Numbered from the stretch's first letter, positions 35,804 to 51,770 are shown. The stretch: DNA of 64,000 nucleotides from Pseudomonadota bacterium (GCA_963205265.1 CAUJJI010000036.1:1-64000); one strand, 5' to 3'. Program-made: numbers and translations. The notes: generated by a model from the sequence alone, not told the origin.

Positions 35804-38362
35804 TCATCGGATGAGTTCGGCCAAGGCCGCGAAGGCGCCCCCGCGATAGACCGGCGCTGCCGCAGGCGGCTTCGGCCGCTCGGCATGCCGACGCGGCGGG
35901 CGCCAGCGCCAGGTGAGCGGCATCGGCGGTCCGTATGCACCCTCGCGCAGTTCCCTTGGGAGGATTGGCTGAAATCCGCCGAGCTGGAGAAGCCGCGCAT
36001 AGCTGCGCGTGGTCAGTCCCATCGAGATGGCACGGGCGGGATTCAGGACGATCGCTCGTTTGCCGGCAAGGACGCGCAGGCCATGCGCTTCCCGCAACAG
36101 CTTCTCGGCAATATCGAGCCGCAGCCACTGCTTGCCGGCTCTGCGATAGCCTCGCGGCGGCTGCTTGTCGCCGCCGGCCGCCATGACGGGCGGCATGGAC
36201 GGGTCGATCGGCTCCCGACGAGGCTTCCCCGCGGCGACGGCAGACAGTTCTCCCCACATTTCCAACGCATCGGGCCGCACCATGGCAGGTACGAACAGGT
36301 CGAGAGCACCGACCCGCACTCCCAGCCGAGCCAGGCGATGCCGTTGCACCTTGTCGAGATCGTCGATGCCCGAGCCTGCGCGATCGACCATACCTCCCGC
36401 TTCGACGAGGCGAATGAGCAATGCCCGCAGTTCGGTCCCCGTCTCCGGTTGGATGCTCGCCAGCTCCAGACGCCGGAGCGGTGCCAGCGGCTTCAGCCTT
36501 CGGTCCAGCCAGAGCGTCACGGCATCCAGCAGGGCCTTGCGCGATTGCGACGGGAGCGAATCAGCCGATGCATCGAGCTTGGCCTGCGGCGCCAATATGC
36601 TCTTGCCGCGCAGCAGATGGGCCAGTGCTCTGCCGTCGTGCACAATGGCCGCATGCCGCAACTCGAGCCCGATTTCGCCCGCTGCCAGCTGCCGCGCCAG
36701 CCGCTCGGCCCTTTCGCCGAGCAGCGTCGGTACATGGCGTTCGGCAGCCGCCAGCAGCAGCTTGTGGTCGGCGTGACGGGCAGCAGGATCGACGCGGAAG
36801 CGGAAGCCGTCGAGCGTGCCTATATGCTCGTTGTCCACCAGGACATCGTCGCCGTCCAGGTGAACGGGCAGCAATGCAGCGTCGGGTCCCAGCTTCTTCA
36901 TCAGCACGGCAGTCCGCCGATTGACGAATCGCTCGGTCAGCCGGGCATGCAAGGCATCGGAAAGCCGGGCCTCTACGGCGCGGGCGCGAGCTGCCATCTC
37001 GTCCCTGGCAAGCACCCAGTCGGGACGCTGAGCGATATAGGACCAGCTACGGATTGCGGCGATCCGGCCCTGCAGGGTGTCGATATCGCCCGAGGTATTG
37101 TCGAGCCCGGCAATGGCTTGCGCGACGAAATCGCCTCCGAGCACATCGTGCCGCAGCTCCTGCCAAAGGCGAGCTACGAAGCGGGCATGCACCTCTGCGC
37201 CTTGCTGACGGAAGTCCGGGAGCGAGCAGACTTCCCAGAACCGCCGGATCCCGCGTGGACCGGTCACGGTAGTCGCAACCGCGGGATCCTCTGCCAGGCG
37301 CTTGAGAACTGCCAGATCCATGGCTTCCGGAGCAGGGGCCAGCTGCGGAAGGCTCGGCGGCGCTTCCAGGTCGTCGATCAGCAATGCCAGACTGTCGAAG
37401 CGAGGTTCCGCCTCGCGCCAGAAGAGCTTGGTGAGCGGTGGGAAGCGATGCTCTTCGATCGCATAGACTTCCTCGTCGGTGAAAGCGGCGTCGTGGCCTG
37501 CAGTGCCGGCCAGCGTGCCGAAGCTGCCGTCGCGCTGGTGGCGCCCCGCTCTCCCGGCGATCTGCGCCATTTCGGCTGCCGTCAGCCGCCGCTGGCTTAT
37601 GCCGTCGAATTTCGAAAGCCCCGCGAAGGCGACATGACTGACGTCAAGGTTCAACCCCATGCCGATGGCATCGGTCGCAACGAGATAGTCGACTTCGCCC
37701 GATTGATAGAGCGCCACTTGCGCGTTGCGCGTCTGCGGAGACATCGCGCCCATGACCACCGCCGCTCCGCCGCGGAAGCGCCGCAGCATCTCGGCGATGG
37801 CATAGACCTGCTCGGCCGAGAAGGCGACGATGGCGCTGCGGGGCGGGATGCGCGACAGCTTTCGAGCGCCGAAATGCGAAAGCGTGGAGAAGCGGGGGCG
37901 ACCGATGATCTCGGCTTCCGGGACGAGAGCTTTCACCAGCGGCTCGAGTGTCGCGGAACCGAGGATCATGGTTTCCTCGCGCCCGCGGGCATTGAGCAGT
38001 CGGTCGGTGAATATATGGCCACGCTCGCGGTCGGCAGCGAGCTGCGCTTCGTCGAGCGCGACGAAGGCGAGATCGCGATCGATCGGCATGGCTTCGGCAG
38101 TGCACAGCAGCCAGCGGGCGTCCTTGGGCTCGATCCGCTCTTCGCCGGTGATGAGCGCGACCCGGTTCTCTCCCTTGATCGCGCAGACGCGATCGTAGAC
38201 CTCTCGAGCGAGCAGGCGCAAAGGAAAGCCGATGGCGCCGCTGGAATGGCCGCAGAGCCGCTCGATAGCGAGGTGCGTCTTCCCGGTGTTCGTCGGTCCG
38301 AGCACGGCCTTGACGTTTTGGGGGGCGCTGCGTCGCAAGGGGGCAGGCAGTCTGTCGGCCAT
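35804..38362 (-). CDS. SUV3-like DEAD/DEAH-type RNA helicase
   Basis: An 852-residue helicase related to mitochondrial SUV3. Motif I is GPTNTGKTHLAIERL (about residue 22), motif II is DEAQ near 85, motif III GSATLE near 120, motif V region VATDAIGMGLNLDVSHV and motif VI QIAGRAGRH. A long C-terminal extension ends with AVPVYRGGAFAALAELIR-type sequence. SUV3 proteins unwind RNA for degradation; the bacterial role is inferred. The start MADRLPAPLRR at 38362 is preferred over upstream codons. Confidence 0.92.
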   Translation of the reverse strand: MADRLPAPLRRSAPQNVKAVLGPTNTGKTHLAIERLCGHSSGAIGFPLRLLAREVYDRVCAIKGENRVALITGEERIEPKDARWLLCTAEAMPIDRDLAFVALDEAQLAADRERGHIFTDRLLNARGREETMILGSATLEPLVKALVPEAEIIGRPRFSTLSHFGARKLSRIPPRSAIVAFSAEQVYAIAEMLRRFRGGAAVVMGAMSPQTRNAQVALYQSGEVDYLVATDAIGMGLNLDVSHVAFAGLSKFDGISQRRLTAAEMAQIAGRAGRHQRDGSFGTLAGTAGHDAAFTDEEVYAIEEHRFPPLTKLFWREAEPRFDSLALLIDDLEAPPSLPQLAPAPEAMDLAVLKRLAEDPAVATTVTGPRGIRRFWEVCSLPDFRQQGAEVHARFVARLWQELRHDVLGGDFVAQAIAGLDNTSGDIDTLQGRIAAIRSWSYIAQRPDWVLARDEMAARARAVEARLSDALHARLTERFVNRRTAVLMKKLGPDAALLPVHLDGDDVLVDNEHIGTLDGFRFRVDPAARHADHKLLLAAAERHVPTLLGERAERLARQLAAGEIGLELRHAAIVHDGRALAHLLRGKSILAPQAKLDASADSLPSQSRKALLDAVTLWLDRRLKPLAPLRRLELASIQPETGTELRALLIRLVEAGGMVDRAGSGIDDLDKVQRHRLARLGVRVGALDLFVPAMVRPDALEMWGELSAVAAGKPRREPIDPSMPPVMAAGGDKQPPRGYRRAGKQWLRLDIAEKLLREAHGLRVLAGKRAIVLNPARAISMGLTTRSYARLLQLGGFQPILPRELREGAYGPPMPLTWRWRPPRRHAERPKPPAAAPVYRGGAFAALAELIR

Positions 38363-38519
38363 CGCAAAGCAAATGTGGCACTGCCGGTCGGCTGCCGCAA
38401 GACCCGCCCCGGTCCTGCAAAGCCTCACAATCCACAGGCGCGACTTGGATTTAGCCAAAGATTAACCCTGAAGGTGCAGTGAGGGAGGCGCCTGTGGTTG
38501 CCGGTCCGCAAGGACCGAT

Positions 38520-41695
<3,176 letters not shown>

Positions 41696-41699
<4 letters not shown>

Positions 41700-43924
41700 C
41701 TCGACCGCCGGTCCGCCGCGCCTTGTTCGTCGCGACAATTCTCGTCGGCAGCTTCCTGCTGTTCCTTGTCCAGCCCATGGTGGCGCGCATGGCGCTGCCG
41801 CGATTGGGCGGCGCGCCCAATGTCTGGAACAGCGCGATGCTGGTATACCAGGCGCTGCTGCTCGCCGGGTACGGCTATGCCCACCGTTTGTCGGGGCTGA
41901 GCCTGCGGCGCCAGGCTACGATCCATCTCGCCTTGCTGCTGCTTGCTGCTGTAACTCTCCCGATCACCCTGGTCGACTTGCCGCCGGCCAGGCCCGGTTG
42001 GGAAGTCCTGTGGGTTCCGCTGCTGCTCGCCGTGACGGTGGGGCCGGTCTTCTTCCTGGTTTCGGCTCAGGCGCCGCTGATGCAGCGCTGGTTTGCCACT
42101 CATCCTGGTGCCGGCGAGCCTTGGCCGCTTTACGCGGCCTCCAATCTCGGCAGCTTCGCCGGGCTGATAGCCTATCCCTTGCTCGCCGAGCCCAACCTTC
42201 GCCTGCATGAACAGAGCCTCGCCTGGAGCATCGGCTATGGGTTGCTCGTTCTGCTGGTCGCGCTGACCGCCTGGACGCGATGGCGGATCGCTCCGATTTC
42301 CGACAGGGTCGCCGGCCAAACTACGGCAGAGGCGCCGGTCGAACAGATCGGCATGCGACGCATTGTCCTCTGGCTTGCGCTGGCTGCCGTCCCTTCGGGG
42401 CTGATGCTGTCGACGACGACCCATCTCACGACCGATATCTTCGCCATTCCACTGCTCTGGGTGATCCCGCTGGGGCTTTACCTGCTGAGCTTCGTGGTTG
42501 CCTTTTCGGAGCGCCGCTTCCTGGCCACGGCAATCGGGGTGGCCGCACCCTTCGTCCTGCTCGCTGCGGGAGGCTATGCCATGGTATCGCGCGGCTCGGG
42601 GACCTTGTCGCTGGCGCTGGCGAGCGTCGTCCTGCTCTTCGTCGTCGCGGTCGTGCTCCACAGCCGCATGTACGACCTGCGGCCTCCGGCCTCGCAGCTG
42701 ACGTTGTTTTATTTCGTGATGTCGGCCGGCGGCGCCCTTGGCGGGGTGTTCACGGCCCTGATCGCTCCAGTTGTGTTCGATTGGGTCTGGGAGCACCCGC
42801 TGCTGGTCTTCGCCGCTGCCCTTCTCATGCCGCTGCCAAGGCCTCTCGACTGGCGGCGCCTGCCCGGCCTCGATCCCGGCATGGTGCGGATCGCCCTGGT
42901 GGTGCTGGCCGCGGTCGCCGCTATTCTCGTATGGCTGCTCCATGGCTACCGCAACGAAGCCGCCGAGCCGCTCACCCAAGTGGCGCTGGTGATCGGGATC
43001 GCGACAATCGGACTGTTCCTCATCCCCTGGCGCTGGCTGTTTTTCGGCTTGCTTGCTGTCCTGATGCTCGCCCAGGGCGGCATCCATACGCTGCAGGCTT
43101 CGCGAGAGGGCGCGCGGACACGCAGCTACTTCGGCATCTACACCGTTCATGACTACCCCGAGGCGCAGCTCCGCACTCTGGCGCATGGAACAACGTTGCA
43201 CGGACAGCAGTCGACCGATCCCCGATCCGCTTGTGCGCCGATGACTTATTATGGCGCGGGATCCGGTGTCGCGATCACGATGGAATTCGCGCCGCGCGCA
43301 TTCGGGCACAATGCGCGCATCGGCGTCGTGGGCCTCGGCACCGGCACGCTCGCGGCATATTACAAGCCGGGTGAGACGTGGCGCTTCTACGAGATCGATC
43401 CAGCCGTGCTTGCCTTGTCGCGCGACGGCACTTTCACCTATGTCGCAAAATGCGCCCCCGACGCGAAAGTCGTGCTGGGAGACGCGCGGCTCGAACTAGC
43501 AAAGGTGCGACCGGGTTCGATCGACGTGCTCGCCGTCGATGCATTCTCGTCCGACGCCATTCCCCTCCACCTGCTGACGGACGAGGCCTTCGGCGTCTAT
43601 CTCGACGCCCTGTCGCCGCGCGGGATACTGCTCGTCCACATTTCAAACCGCTATATCGAGCTCGAGCCCGTCCTTGCTGCCGCGGCGCGGCGTAGAGGCA
43701 TCGCGGCTCTGGTGCGCGACGACAATCCCCAGGACCAGACGCTGCTCACGCCCTCGTCCTGGGTCGCGCTGAGCCGCGACCCACGTCAGCTCGAAGTCCT
43801 TGCCCGCTCCCGGCCCGGTGCGCCATGGGGCAGACTCGAGTCGCCCGCCGAACAGGGCTGGACCGACGACCACGCTTCGATCCTGCCCTATGTTCGCTGG
43901 CAACAACTATTGGGAAAACCATGA
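41696..43924 (+). CDS. Membrane-fused spermidine-synthase-like protein
   Basis: A 742-residue protein. The N-terminal half (about residues 1-450) has some ten or more transmembrane segments (beginning VTRPPVRRALFVATILVGSFLLF) and resembles MFS-like transporter halves of fused spermidine synthases. The C-terminal half is a spermidine-synthase-like methyltransferase fold: VGLGTGTLAAY, YEIDPAVLALS and VLAVDAFSSDAIPLHLLTDEAF. The aminopropyltransferase catalytic Asp is uncertain. The GTG start at 41696 overlaps the GNAT stop. It could aminopropylate or methylate a transported solute. Confidence 0.85.
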
Positions 43925-44493
43925 ATCCTGCGCGCAGTGACATCACCATCGTCCCGATCAACGGCAAGGCGCCGCGCATCCATTCCAGTGCCTTCATCGC
44001 TCCGGGCTGCCGGATCATCGGCAATGTCGAGATCGGCCCCGATGCCAGCGTCTGGTACAATTGCGTGATCCGCGCCGACGTACATCGGATCGTCATCGGC
44101 GCGCGGAGCAACATCCAGGACGGCACGGTCGTCCATTGCGACAGCCCCAAGCCCAAGCGCCCGAATGGCTTTCCGACGATCATCGGCGATGACGTGCTGA
44201 TCGGGCACATGGCGATGGTTCACGGCGCTACGCTGGAAGATCGCGCGTTCGTCGGGCTCGGCGCCATCGTCATGGACGGGTGCCAAATCCATTCGGACGG
44301 CATGCTGGCGGCCGGCGCGATGCTGACGCAGGGCAAGATCATCGAATCGCGGCAGCTTTGGGGCGGACGCCCCGCCAAGTACATGCGCGACCTGACCGAC
44401 GATGCGCTGGCCGACATGCAGGCCGGGGTGCAGGGCTATGTCATGAACGGCAGGCTGCATGCGGCAGCGCTCGATGGCCAGAGTCAGGGCTGA
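43921..44493 (+). CDS. Gamma carbonic anhydrase family protein
   Basis: A 190-residue left-handed beta-helix protein with hexapeptide repeats. The likely metal ligands fall in RADVHRIVIG, VHCDSPK (His), and GHMAMVHGATL (two His), as in YrdA/CaiE gamma-class carbonic anhydrases. Activity is not established for most such proteins. It starts four bases inside the previous gene's end and overlaps the DUF167 gene by 20 bp. Confidence 0.9.
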   Translation: MNPARSDITIVPINGKAPRIHSSAFIAPGCRIIGNVEIGPDASVWYNCVIRADVHRIVIGARSNIQDGTVVHCDSPKPKRPNGFPTIIGDDVLIGHMAMVHGATLEDRAFVGLGAIVMDGCQIHSDGMLAAGAMLTQGKIIESRQLWGGRPAKYMRDLTDDALADMQAGVQGYVMNGRLHAAALDGQSQG

Positions 44494-44752
44494 ACTCCCG
44501 CCGGCGGAGGATATCCGCGCGCTTGCCGATGGCGGCGGGCGGTTGGCGGTACGGGTCACTCCCGGAGCAAGGACCGAATCGCTCGAGCTTGCCGGATGCA
44601 AGCTGCTGGCCAAGGTCAGGGCGAAGCCGGAAGACGGAAAGGCGAACGCCGCGGTTCTCGAACTGCTCGCTGCGGCGCTGGGCGTCGCACCCTCGCGGCT
44701 GCAACTGTTGCGCGGCGCAACTTCCCGGGAGAAGCTGGTGCAGCTGCCCTGA
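44474..44752 (+). CDS. DUF167 family protein (YggU)
   Basis: A 92-residue small basic protein with the DUF167 core LAVRVTPGARTESLELAG and KVRAKPEDGKANAAVLELLAAALGV (residues about 25-65, described). The family is widely conserved with no known function. It begins inside the gamma carbonic anhydrase gene and ends 2 bp before the convergent SulP stop. Confidence 0.88.
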   Translation: MARVRAELPPAEDIRALADGGGRLAVRVTPGARTESLELAGCKLLAKVRAKPEDGKANAAVLELLAAALGVAPSRLQLLRGATSREKLVQLP

Positions 44753-44754
44753 GA

Positions 44755-46017
44755 TCAGCGGTCCGGCTCGCTCCATTTCTCGGCGGCGAGGTTGCGCTGG
44801 CGCATGCGCAAGAGCAACCCCAGTGCGACACCGACGCCGATTGCGACGGTTAGATCGGCAAGCACCGTCAGCACCAGTGTCAGCCCAAGCAGCATGCGAT
44901 CGGGAAGTGGGGCAGAGAGATAGGTCCGCCACTTGTGCGGTTCGCTCATGTTCCAGGCGGTCGAAAGCAGGAGGGCGGCGAGCGCCGGCAGCGCGAGGAA
45001 CCCGGCGAGCGGTGCGGCCAGCATCATCACCAGCAGGATCGTCACGGCATGGACCAGACCCGCCACCGGGGTCTGGCCGCCGGCCCGGACATTGGTGGCA
45101 GTCCGCGCAATGGCGCCGGTAGCGGGCAAGCCGCCGAACAACGCCGATCCGATGTTAGCCCAGCCCTGGGCAAGCACTTCGGCGTTAGGCCTGTGGCTGC
45201 CGCCGATCAGGCGGTCGGCGACCATTGCCGAAAGCAGCGATTCGATTGCCGCCAGAAATGCGATGACCAGCGCCGAAGGCAGCAATTCGCTGATCCGGGC
45301 GAGGCTCACCACCGGCGCAGCGGGTAGCGGAAGGCTGCTGGGCAACGCACCATAGCTCGACGCGATCGTCGCAACCGGTAGCTCCAGCAGGACGACGGTG
45401 CCCGAAACCAGGGCCATCGCCACGACCAGGCCTGGAAATTTCGGAAATGCGCGGCGCAGGACGACGATCAGCAGCAGCGCGACCAGGCCAATTCCCACGG
45501 CGCTCCAGTTCACCGATTCCCTTGCTGCCCACAGCGCCTCGGCCTTCTCGAGGAATTCAGCCGGGACCGGACCGGTGGCAAGTCCAAGGAGGTCCTTCAG
45601 CTGACTGGTGGCGATGATGATGGCGATGCCGATGGTGAAGCCGTTGACGACGGCCTCCGGGACATAGGCGACCAGGTTTCCGGCGCGCAGCCAGCCGGCC
45701 AGAAGGAGAATGGCGCCGGCCATCAGAGTGGCAAGCACCAGCCCGTCGTAGCCATGTTGCGCGATGATCCCATAGACGATCACGATGAAGGCACCGGTCG
45801 GCCCGCCGATCTGCACCCGGCTCCCGCCCAGAAGCGAGATCAGAAAGCCGCCGACGATCGCGGTCACGAGCCCGGTGGCCGGCGCTGCTCCCGAAGCGAT
45901 GGCGATGGCGATGCTCAGCGGCATGGCGACCATGGCCACGGTCACGCCGGCGATCAAATCGGCACGCAGCTGCGCAGCCGAATAGGCTTGCATCGTCGTT
46001 ATCAGCTTCGGCTTCAT
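44755..46017 (-). CDS. SulP family anion transporter lacking a STAS domain
   Basis: A 420-residue membrane protein with about ten to twelve transmembrane segments and the SulP core AGVTVAMVAMPLSIAIAIASG (residues about 23-43) and GGSRVQIGGPTGAF. It ends shortly after the last helix (LLRMRQRNLAAEKWSEPDR), whereas most SulP proteins carry a C-terminal STAS domain. Transported anions in the family are sulfate, bicarbonate or dicarboxylates; the neighbouring gamma carbonic anhydrase hints at bicarbonate, but it lies on the opposite strand. Confidence 0.88.
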   Translation of the reverse strand: MKPKLITTMQAYSAAQLRADLIAGVTVAMVAMPLSIAIAIASGAAPATGLVTAIVGGFLISLLGGSRVQIGGPTGAFIVIVYGIIAQHGYDGLVLATLMAGAILLLAGWLRAGNLVAYVPEAVVNGFTIGIAIIIATSQLKDLLGLATGPVPAEFLEKAEALWAARESVNWSAVGIGLVALLLIVVLRRAFPKFPGLVVAMALVSGTVVLLELPVATIASSYGALPSSLPLPAAPVVSLARISELLPSALVIAFLAAIESLLSAMVADRLIGGSHRPNAEVLAQGWANIGSALFGGLPATGAIARTATNVRAGGQTPVAGLVHAVTILLVMMLAAPLAGFLALPALAALLLSTAWNMSEPHKWRTYLSAPLPDRMLLGLTLVLTVLADLTVAIGVGVALGLLLRMRQRNLAAEKWSEPDR

Positions 46018-46117
46018 GTCCCGCCCCCCGTGTCATTTCAGGATTGGACGATGCAGTGCTGATCGGTCTCTCAGCAAGGAGGGAATTCCCGTAGGCGCGG
46101 TCCTGGCGCCGCCGCTT

Positions 46118-47710
46118 TCAGTCGCGCACCAATGCCTTCAGAGTCTCGATGTGGTCGGCTTCGTGCGCAGGTTTGTCCGTGCGGATGCGATTGATGCGGG
46201 GAAAGCGCATGGCCAGCCCGGACTTGTGGCGCTTGCTCAGATGCACCGAATCGAATGCGACTTCGAGCACGAGACTCTTGTCGGTTTCGCGCACCGGTCC
46301 GAAGCGGTTTACCGTATGGTTTCGGACATAACGGTCGAGCCATTTCAGCTCCTCGTCGGTGAAGCCGAAATAGGCCTTGCCCACGGGCAGCAGCTCGGCA
46401 CCTTGATCGGGATCGCCATCCCAACAGCCGAAAGTATAGTCCGAATAGAATGAGCTACGCTTGCCGCTTCCCCGCTGGGCGTACATCAGCACGCAATCCA
46501 CCAGCAGCGGGTCCCGCTTCCATTTGTACCATAGGCCGGTGCGCCGGCCGGCGACATAGGGGCTGTCGCGGCGCTTGAGCATGACGCCCTCGATGGCATC
46601 GTCCCGCGCACGTTCGCGAATGGCGGCGAGCTCGTCGAGGCTGGCGGCTTCGATCACTGCACTCAGGTCAAAGCGTTGTGGATCGAGCCTGGGCAGGAAC
46701 GATTCGAGCAGTGCGCGGCGCTGCACCCAGGATAGGCCGCGGAGATCTTCGCCCTCGACGATGAGCAAGTCGTACAGCCGCACGAAGGCGGGATAGTCTT
46801 CGAGCATCCGCTTCGGCACGGCCTTGCGGCCGAGCCGCTGCTGCAACGCATTGAAGCTTGCCGCGCCGCCTTCCTCGCCGCCTTGGTGACTGCCGCGGAC
46901 CAGCAGTTCGCCGTCGAGCACAGCCGGAATCTGCAGGGCTGCGGCCAGTTCGGGGAAGGTGCCGGAAATATCGTCGCCCGAACGCGAATAGAGCCTGGTC
47001 TCACCCCCGGCATTGACCAGCTGGACGCGGATACCGTCCCATTTCCACTCGGCGACATAGTCGACCATGTCGACGATCGTGTCTTCGAGCGGATGGGCAA
47101 GCATGAAAGGGCGGAACAGCGGCACATTCTCGGCCGATGGCGGAGGCGCCCCGTTCGCTGCCCAATCGAACAGCGGCAGGTACGGGGGGGTCTGGCCGTG
47201 CCAGTATTCCTCGACGTCATCGATCGCGACGTCGAAGGCCAGCGCGAAGGCAAGCTTGGCGAGACGTGCCGAAATGCCGATCCGCATCGCTCCGGTGGCC
47301 AGTTTGAGCAGCGCGAAGCGGCCGTTGGCGTCGAGCCGATCGAGCAACCTTGCAAGCTCGGGCAGCACGCTCGTCCGCGTCATTGCCGAGAGGGCTTCGA
47401 CGGCTTCGGAGACGCTTGGGGGGGCCGGTGGATCGGGGGGCTCCGGCCAGAGCAGGCTGGCGGTTTCGGCAGTATCGCCGACATAGTCGCGCGACAGGGC
47501 GAAGAGCACCGGGTCGATGCGTTCCGTCAGCAGGTTGCGGATCGTGGATGACTTCACCGCCGGGAAATCCAGCCCATCGGTCAGAGCTGCCAATGCCCAG
47601 CCGCGATCGGGATCCGGCGTACTGCGCAGATAGTCGGCGATGAGCTTGAGCTTGCCGTTTCGCGAGCGGGTGTAGACGAGCGAGTCGAGGAGGATGGCGA
47701 ATTCCTCCAT
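46118..47710 (-). CDS. ATP-dependent DNA ligase (ligase-associated DNA damage response)
   Basis: A 530-residue ATP-dependent DNA ligase. Motif I EWKWDGIRVQL (about residue 207) carries the adenylated Lys; later motifs include LDGELL, EGVMLKRRDSPYVAGRRTGLWYKWKR (described) holding motifs IV-V, with an N-terminal DNA-binding domain before them. This is the LigB-type enzyme linked to the exonuclease gene just upstream on the same strand. The helicase and PdeM endonuclease that often complete this repair set are not adjacent here. Confidence 0.93.
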   Translation of the reverse strand: MEEFAILLDSLVYTRSRNGKLKLIADYLRSTPDPDRGWALAALTDGLDFPAVKSSTIRNLLTERIDPVLFALSRDYVGDTAETASLLWPEPPDPPAPPSVSEAVEALSAMTRTSVLPELARLLDRLDANGRFALLKLATGAMRIGISARLAKLAFALAFDVAIDDVEEYWHGQTPPYLPLFDWAANGAPPPSAENVPLFRPFMLAHPLEDTIVDMVDYVAEWKWDGIRVQLVNAGGETRLYSRSGDDISGTFPELAAALQIPAVLDGELLVRGSHQGGEEGGAASFNALQQRLGRKAVPKRMLEDYPAFVRLYDLLIVEGEDLRGLSWVQRRALLESFLPRLDPQRFDLSAVIEAASLDELAAIRERARDDAIEGVMLKRRDSPYVAGRRTGLWYKWKRDPLLVDCVLMYAQRGSGKRSSFYSDYTFGCWDGDPDQGAELLPVGKAYFGFTDEELKWLDRYVRNHTVNRFGPVRETDKSLVLEVAFDSVHLSKRHKSGLAMRFPRINRIRTDKPAHEADHIETLKALVRD

Positions 47711-47812
47711 TACGCGCCGTCCTGCGCCTGGCCGGGAACCGCGCGCCACCATGCGCGACGCCGCAACGGGTGAACGAGGATCCCGGCTTCCGCCGGGCTG
47801 ACGGGACCCTCC

Positions 47813-48817
47813 TCAATCATCCTCGTCCTCGTAGCCGACCATGGCTAGCGCCCGCGCCTTGCGCTGGTTGAGTTCGCACCAGCGCAGCAGCGCTTCCTCG
47901 CGTCCGTGGGTGATCCAGGTCTCGGCCGGATCGACCTCGGCGATCGTCGCGGTCAGCTCATCCCAGTCGGCATGGTCGGAGATGATCAGCGGCAGCTCGA
48001 CGTTGCGCTGGCGGGCACGCTGGCGCACGCGCATCCAGCCGGAGGCCATAGCCGTGATCGGGTCGGGCAGTCGGCGGCTCCAGCGGTCGGTGAGCGCCGA
48101 GGGTGGGCAGATCACCACCTGGCCGGCAAGGTCGGCCTTGGAGACGTCGGCAACCAGGCGCAGTTCGCCGAGATCGATCCCGAAGCCTTCGTAGAGCCGG
48201 CACATCCGCTCCATCGCGCCATGCAGGAAGATGGGCTCCGCATAGCCCGCGAGACGAAGCTCGGCGATGAGCCGCTGCGCCTTGCCGAGAGCATAGGCAC
48301 CCGCCAGCACGCAGCGATCGGGATTGGCCGCGCGGGTCGTCAACAGGCGAGCGATCTCCTCCTCGACGGGCGGATGGCGGAAGACGGGCAGTCCGAAAGT
48401 CGCTTCGGTGATGAGGATGTCGCAGCGAGTCGGCAGGAACGGCACGCAGGTGGGATCGAGGCGCCGCTTGAAATCGCCGGTGACGATCACGCGCTCGCCG
48501 GCATGTTCGAGCAGGATCTGGGCGGAACCGAGGACATGGCCGGCAGGAAGCCAGGTAGCGCGGACGCCGCCGGGCAGGCTTGTCGTCTCGCCATAGTCGA
48601 CGGGAACGCCGCCGCCGTCCAAGCCGTAGCGCAAGCCCATGATCGCCAGCGTCGGCGGTGTCGCCAGTGTGCGGCCGTGGCCGCCGCGGGCATGATCGGA
48701 ATGGCCGTGAGTGACCAGCGCGAGCTCGACCGGTCGCGCCGGATCGATCCAGCAATCCGCGGGGACAATGCGGATTCCCCAAGGTTCCGGCTGGATCCAG
48801 CCTCGATCGGCACGCAT
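47813..48817 (-). CDS. Ligase-associated DNA damage response exonuclease (metallo-beta-lactamase fold)
   Basis: A 334-residue metallo-beta-lactamase / beta-CASP-like nuclease. The zinc motif is LVTHGHSDHARGG (about residues 34-46), followed by VTGDFKRRLDPTC and ISDHADWDELT near the C terminus, which carries the beta-CASP His. It is transcribed together with the downstream ATP-dependent ligase about 100 bp away. The pair is a known putative double-strand break repair module whose substrate is not established in this lineage. Confidence 0.93.
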   Translation of the reverse strand: MRADRGWIQPEPWGIRIVPADCWIDPARPVELALVTHGHSDHARGGHGRTLATPPTLAIMGLRYGLDGGGVPVDYGETTSLPGGVRATWLPAGHVLGSAQILLEHAGERVIVTGDFKRRLDPTCVPFLPTRCDILITEATFGLPVFRHPPVEEEIARLLTTRAANPDRCVLAGAYALGKAQRLIAELRLAGYAEPIFLHGAMERMCRLYEGFGIDLGELRLVADVSKADLAGQVVICPPSALTDRWSRRLPDPITAMASGWMRVRQRARQRNVELPLIISDHADWDELTATIAEVDPAETWITHGREEALLRWCELNQRKARALAMVGYEDEDD

Positions 48818-48907
48818 GCATGCTAAATAGGACGGAGCGGCACAGGGTTCCAGCCGTAGGGTCTGGGGCAGCCATCGTGCACTGGGCCGGCGCAGGCCAA
48901 AAGCAAA

Positions 48908-48933
48908 GCGGCCGCCCCGCGAGGGACGGCCGC
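48908..48933 (-). terminator. Intrinsic terminator of clpA
   Basis: On the minus strand GCGGCCGtCCC pairs with GGGgCGGCCGC around a TCGCG-type loop and is followed by TTTGCTTTT. It lies about 20 bp after the clpA stop codon. Confidence 0.8.
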
Positions 48934-48954
48934 CATGTGCCGGTTTGCGGCGGG

Positions 48955-51327
<2,373 letters not shown>

Positions 51328-51461
51328 TCAAGGCGCTTTCGTTGAGGAGACCGACTTTCCGTTGCAGGCGGAAAGTATGGGCCGGATTGGATTAACGACT
51401 ACGGAATGTTTCTGATCCCGATATGGGATTGCGTAGCGGCACTTGCGAGAGGCCGCGCCGT

Positions 51462-51680
51462 TCACGCGCTTCTCGGTTTGAATAGCGTTTCGGCTGCCAG
51501 CTTGTGGGCTGCGGCTCTGGCGCGGTGGTCCGCGACGCGGGCGATCTCATCCTCGAGCAAGGCGATGCGCGCGTCCAACTCGTCCAGCGAATAGCTATCG
51601 AGGCTTTCGCCGGCGAGCAGGCTGGCGGCTCCGAGTTTGCCGGGAGCGCCGCTGGGCCGTGGTCGATCGTCGTCGTCCAT
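51462..51680 (-). CDS. DUF1192 family protein
   Basis: A 72-residue protein with the DUF1192 pattern: SLDSYSLDELDARIALLEDEIAR, a short helix-rich segment, and a basic tail. The family occurs across alphaproteobacteria with unknown function. It lies in its own gap of about 135 bp from clpA. Confidence 0.78.
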   Translation of the reverse strand: MDDDDRPRPSGAPGKLGAASLLAGESLDSYSLDELDARIALLEDEIARVADHRARAAAHKLAAETLFKPRSA

Positions 51681-51770
51681 TGCGCTGCAACATCGAATGC
51701 TCGGCGCTTGCTGTCAACCGGTGTGCGAGTTAGTGCCCGTATTTCTATCTATGCGGGCAACGAGGGGTGC

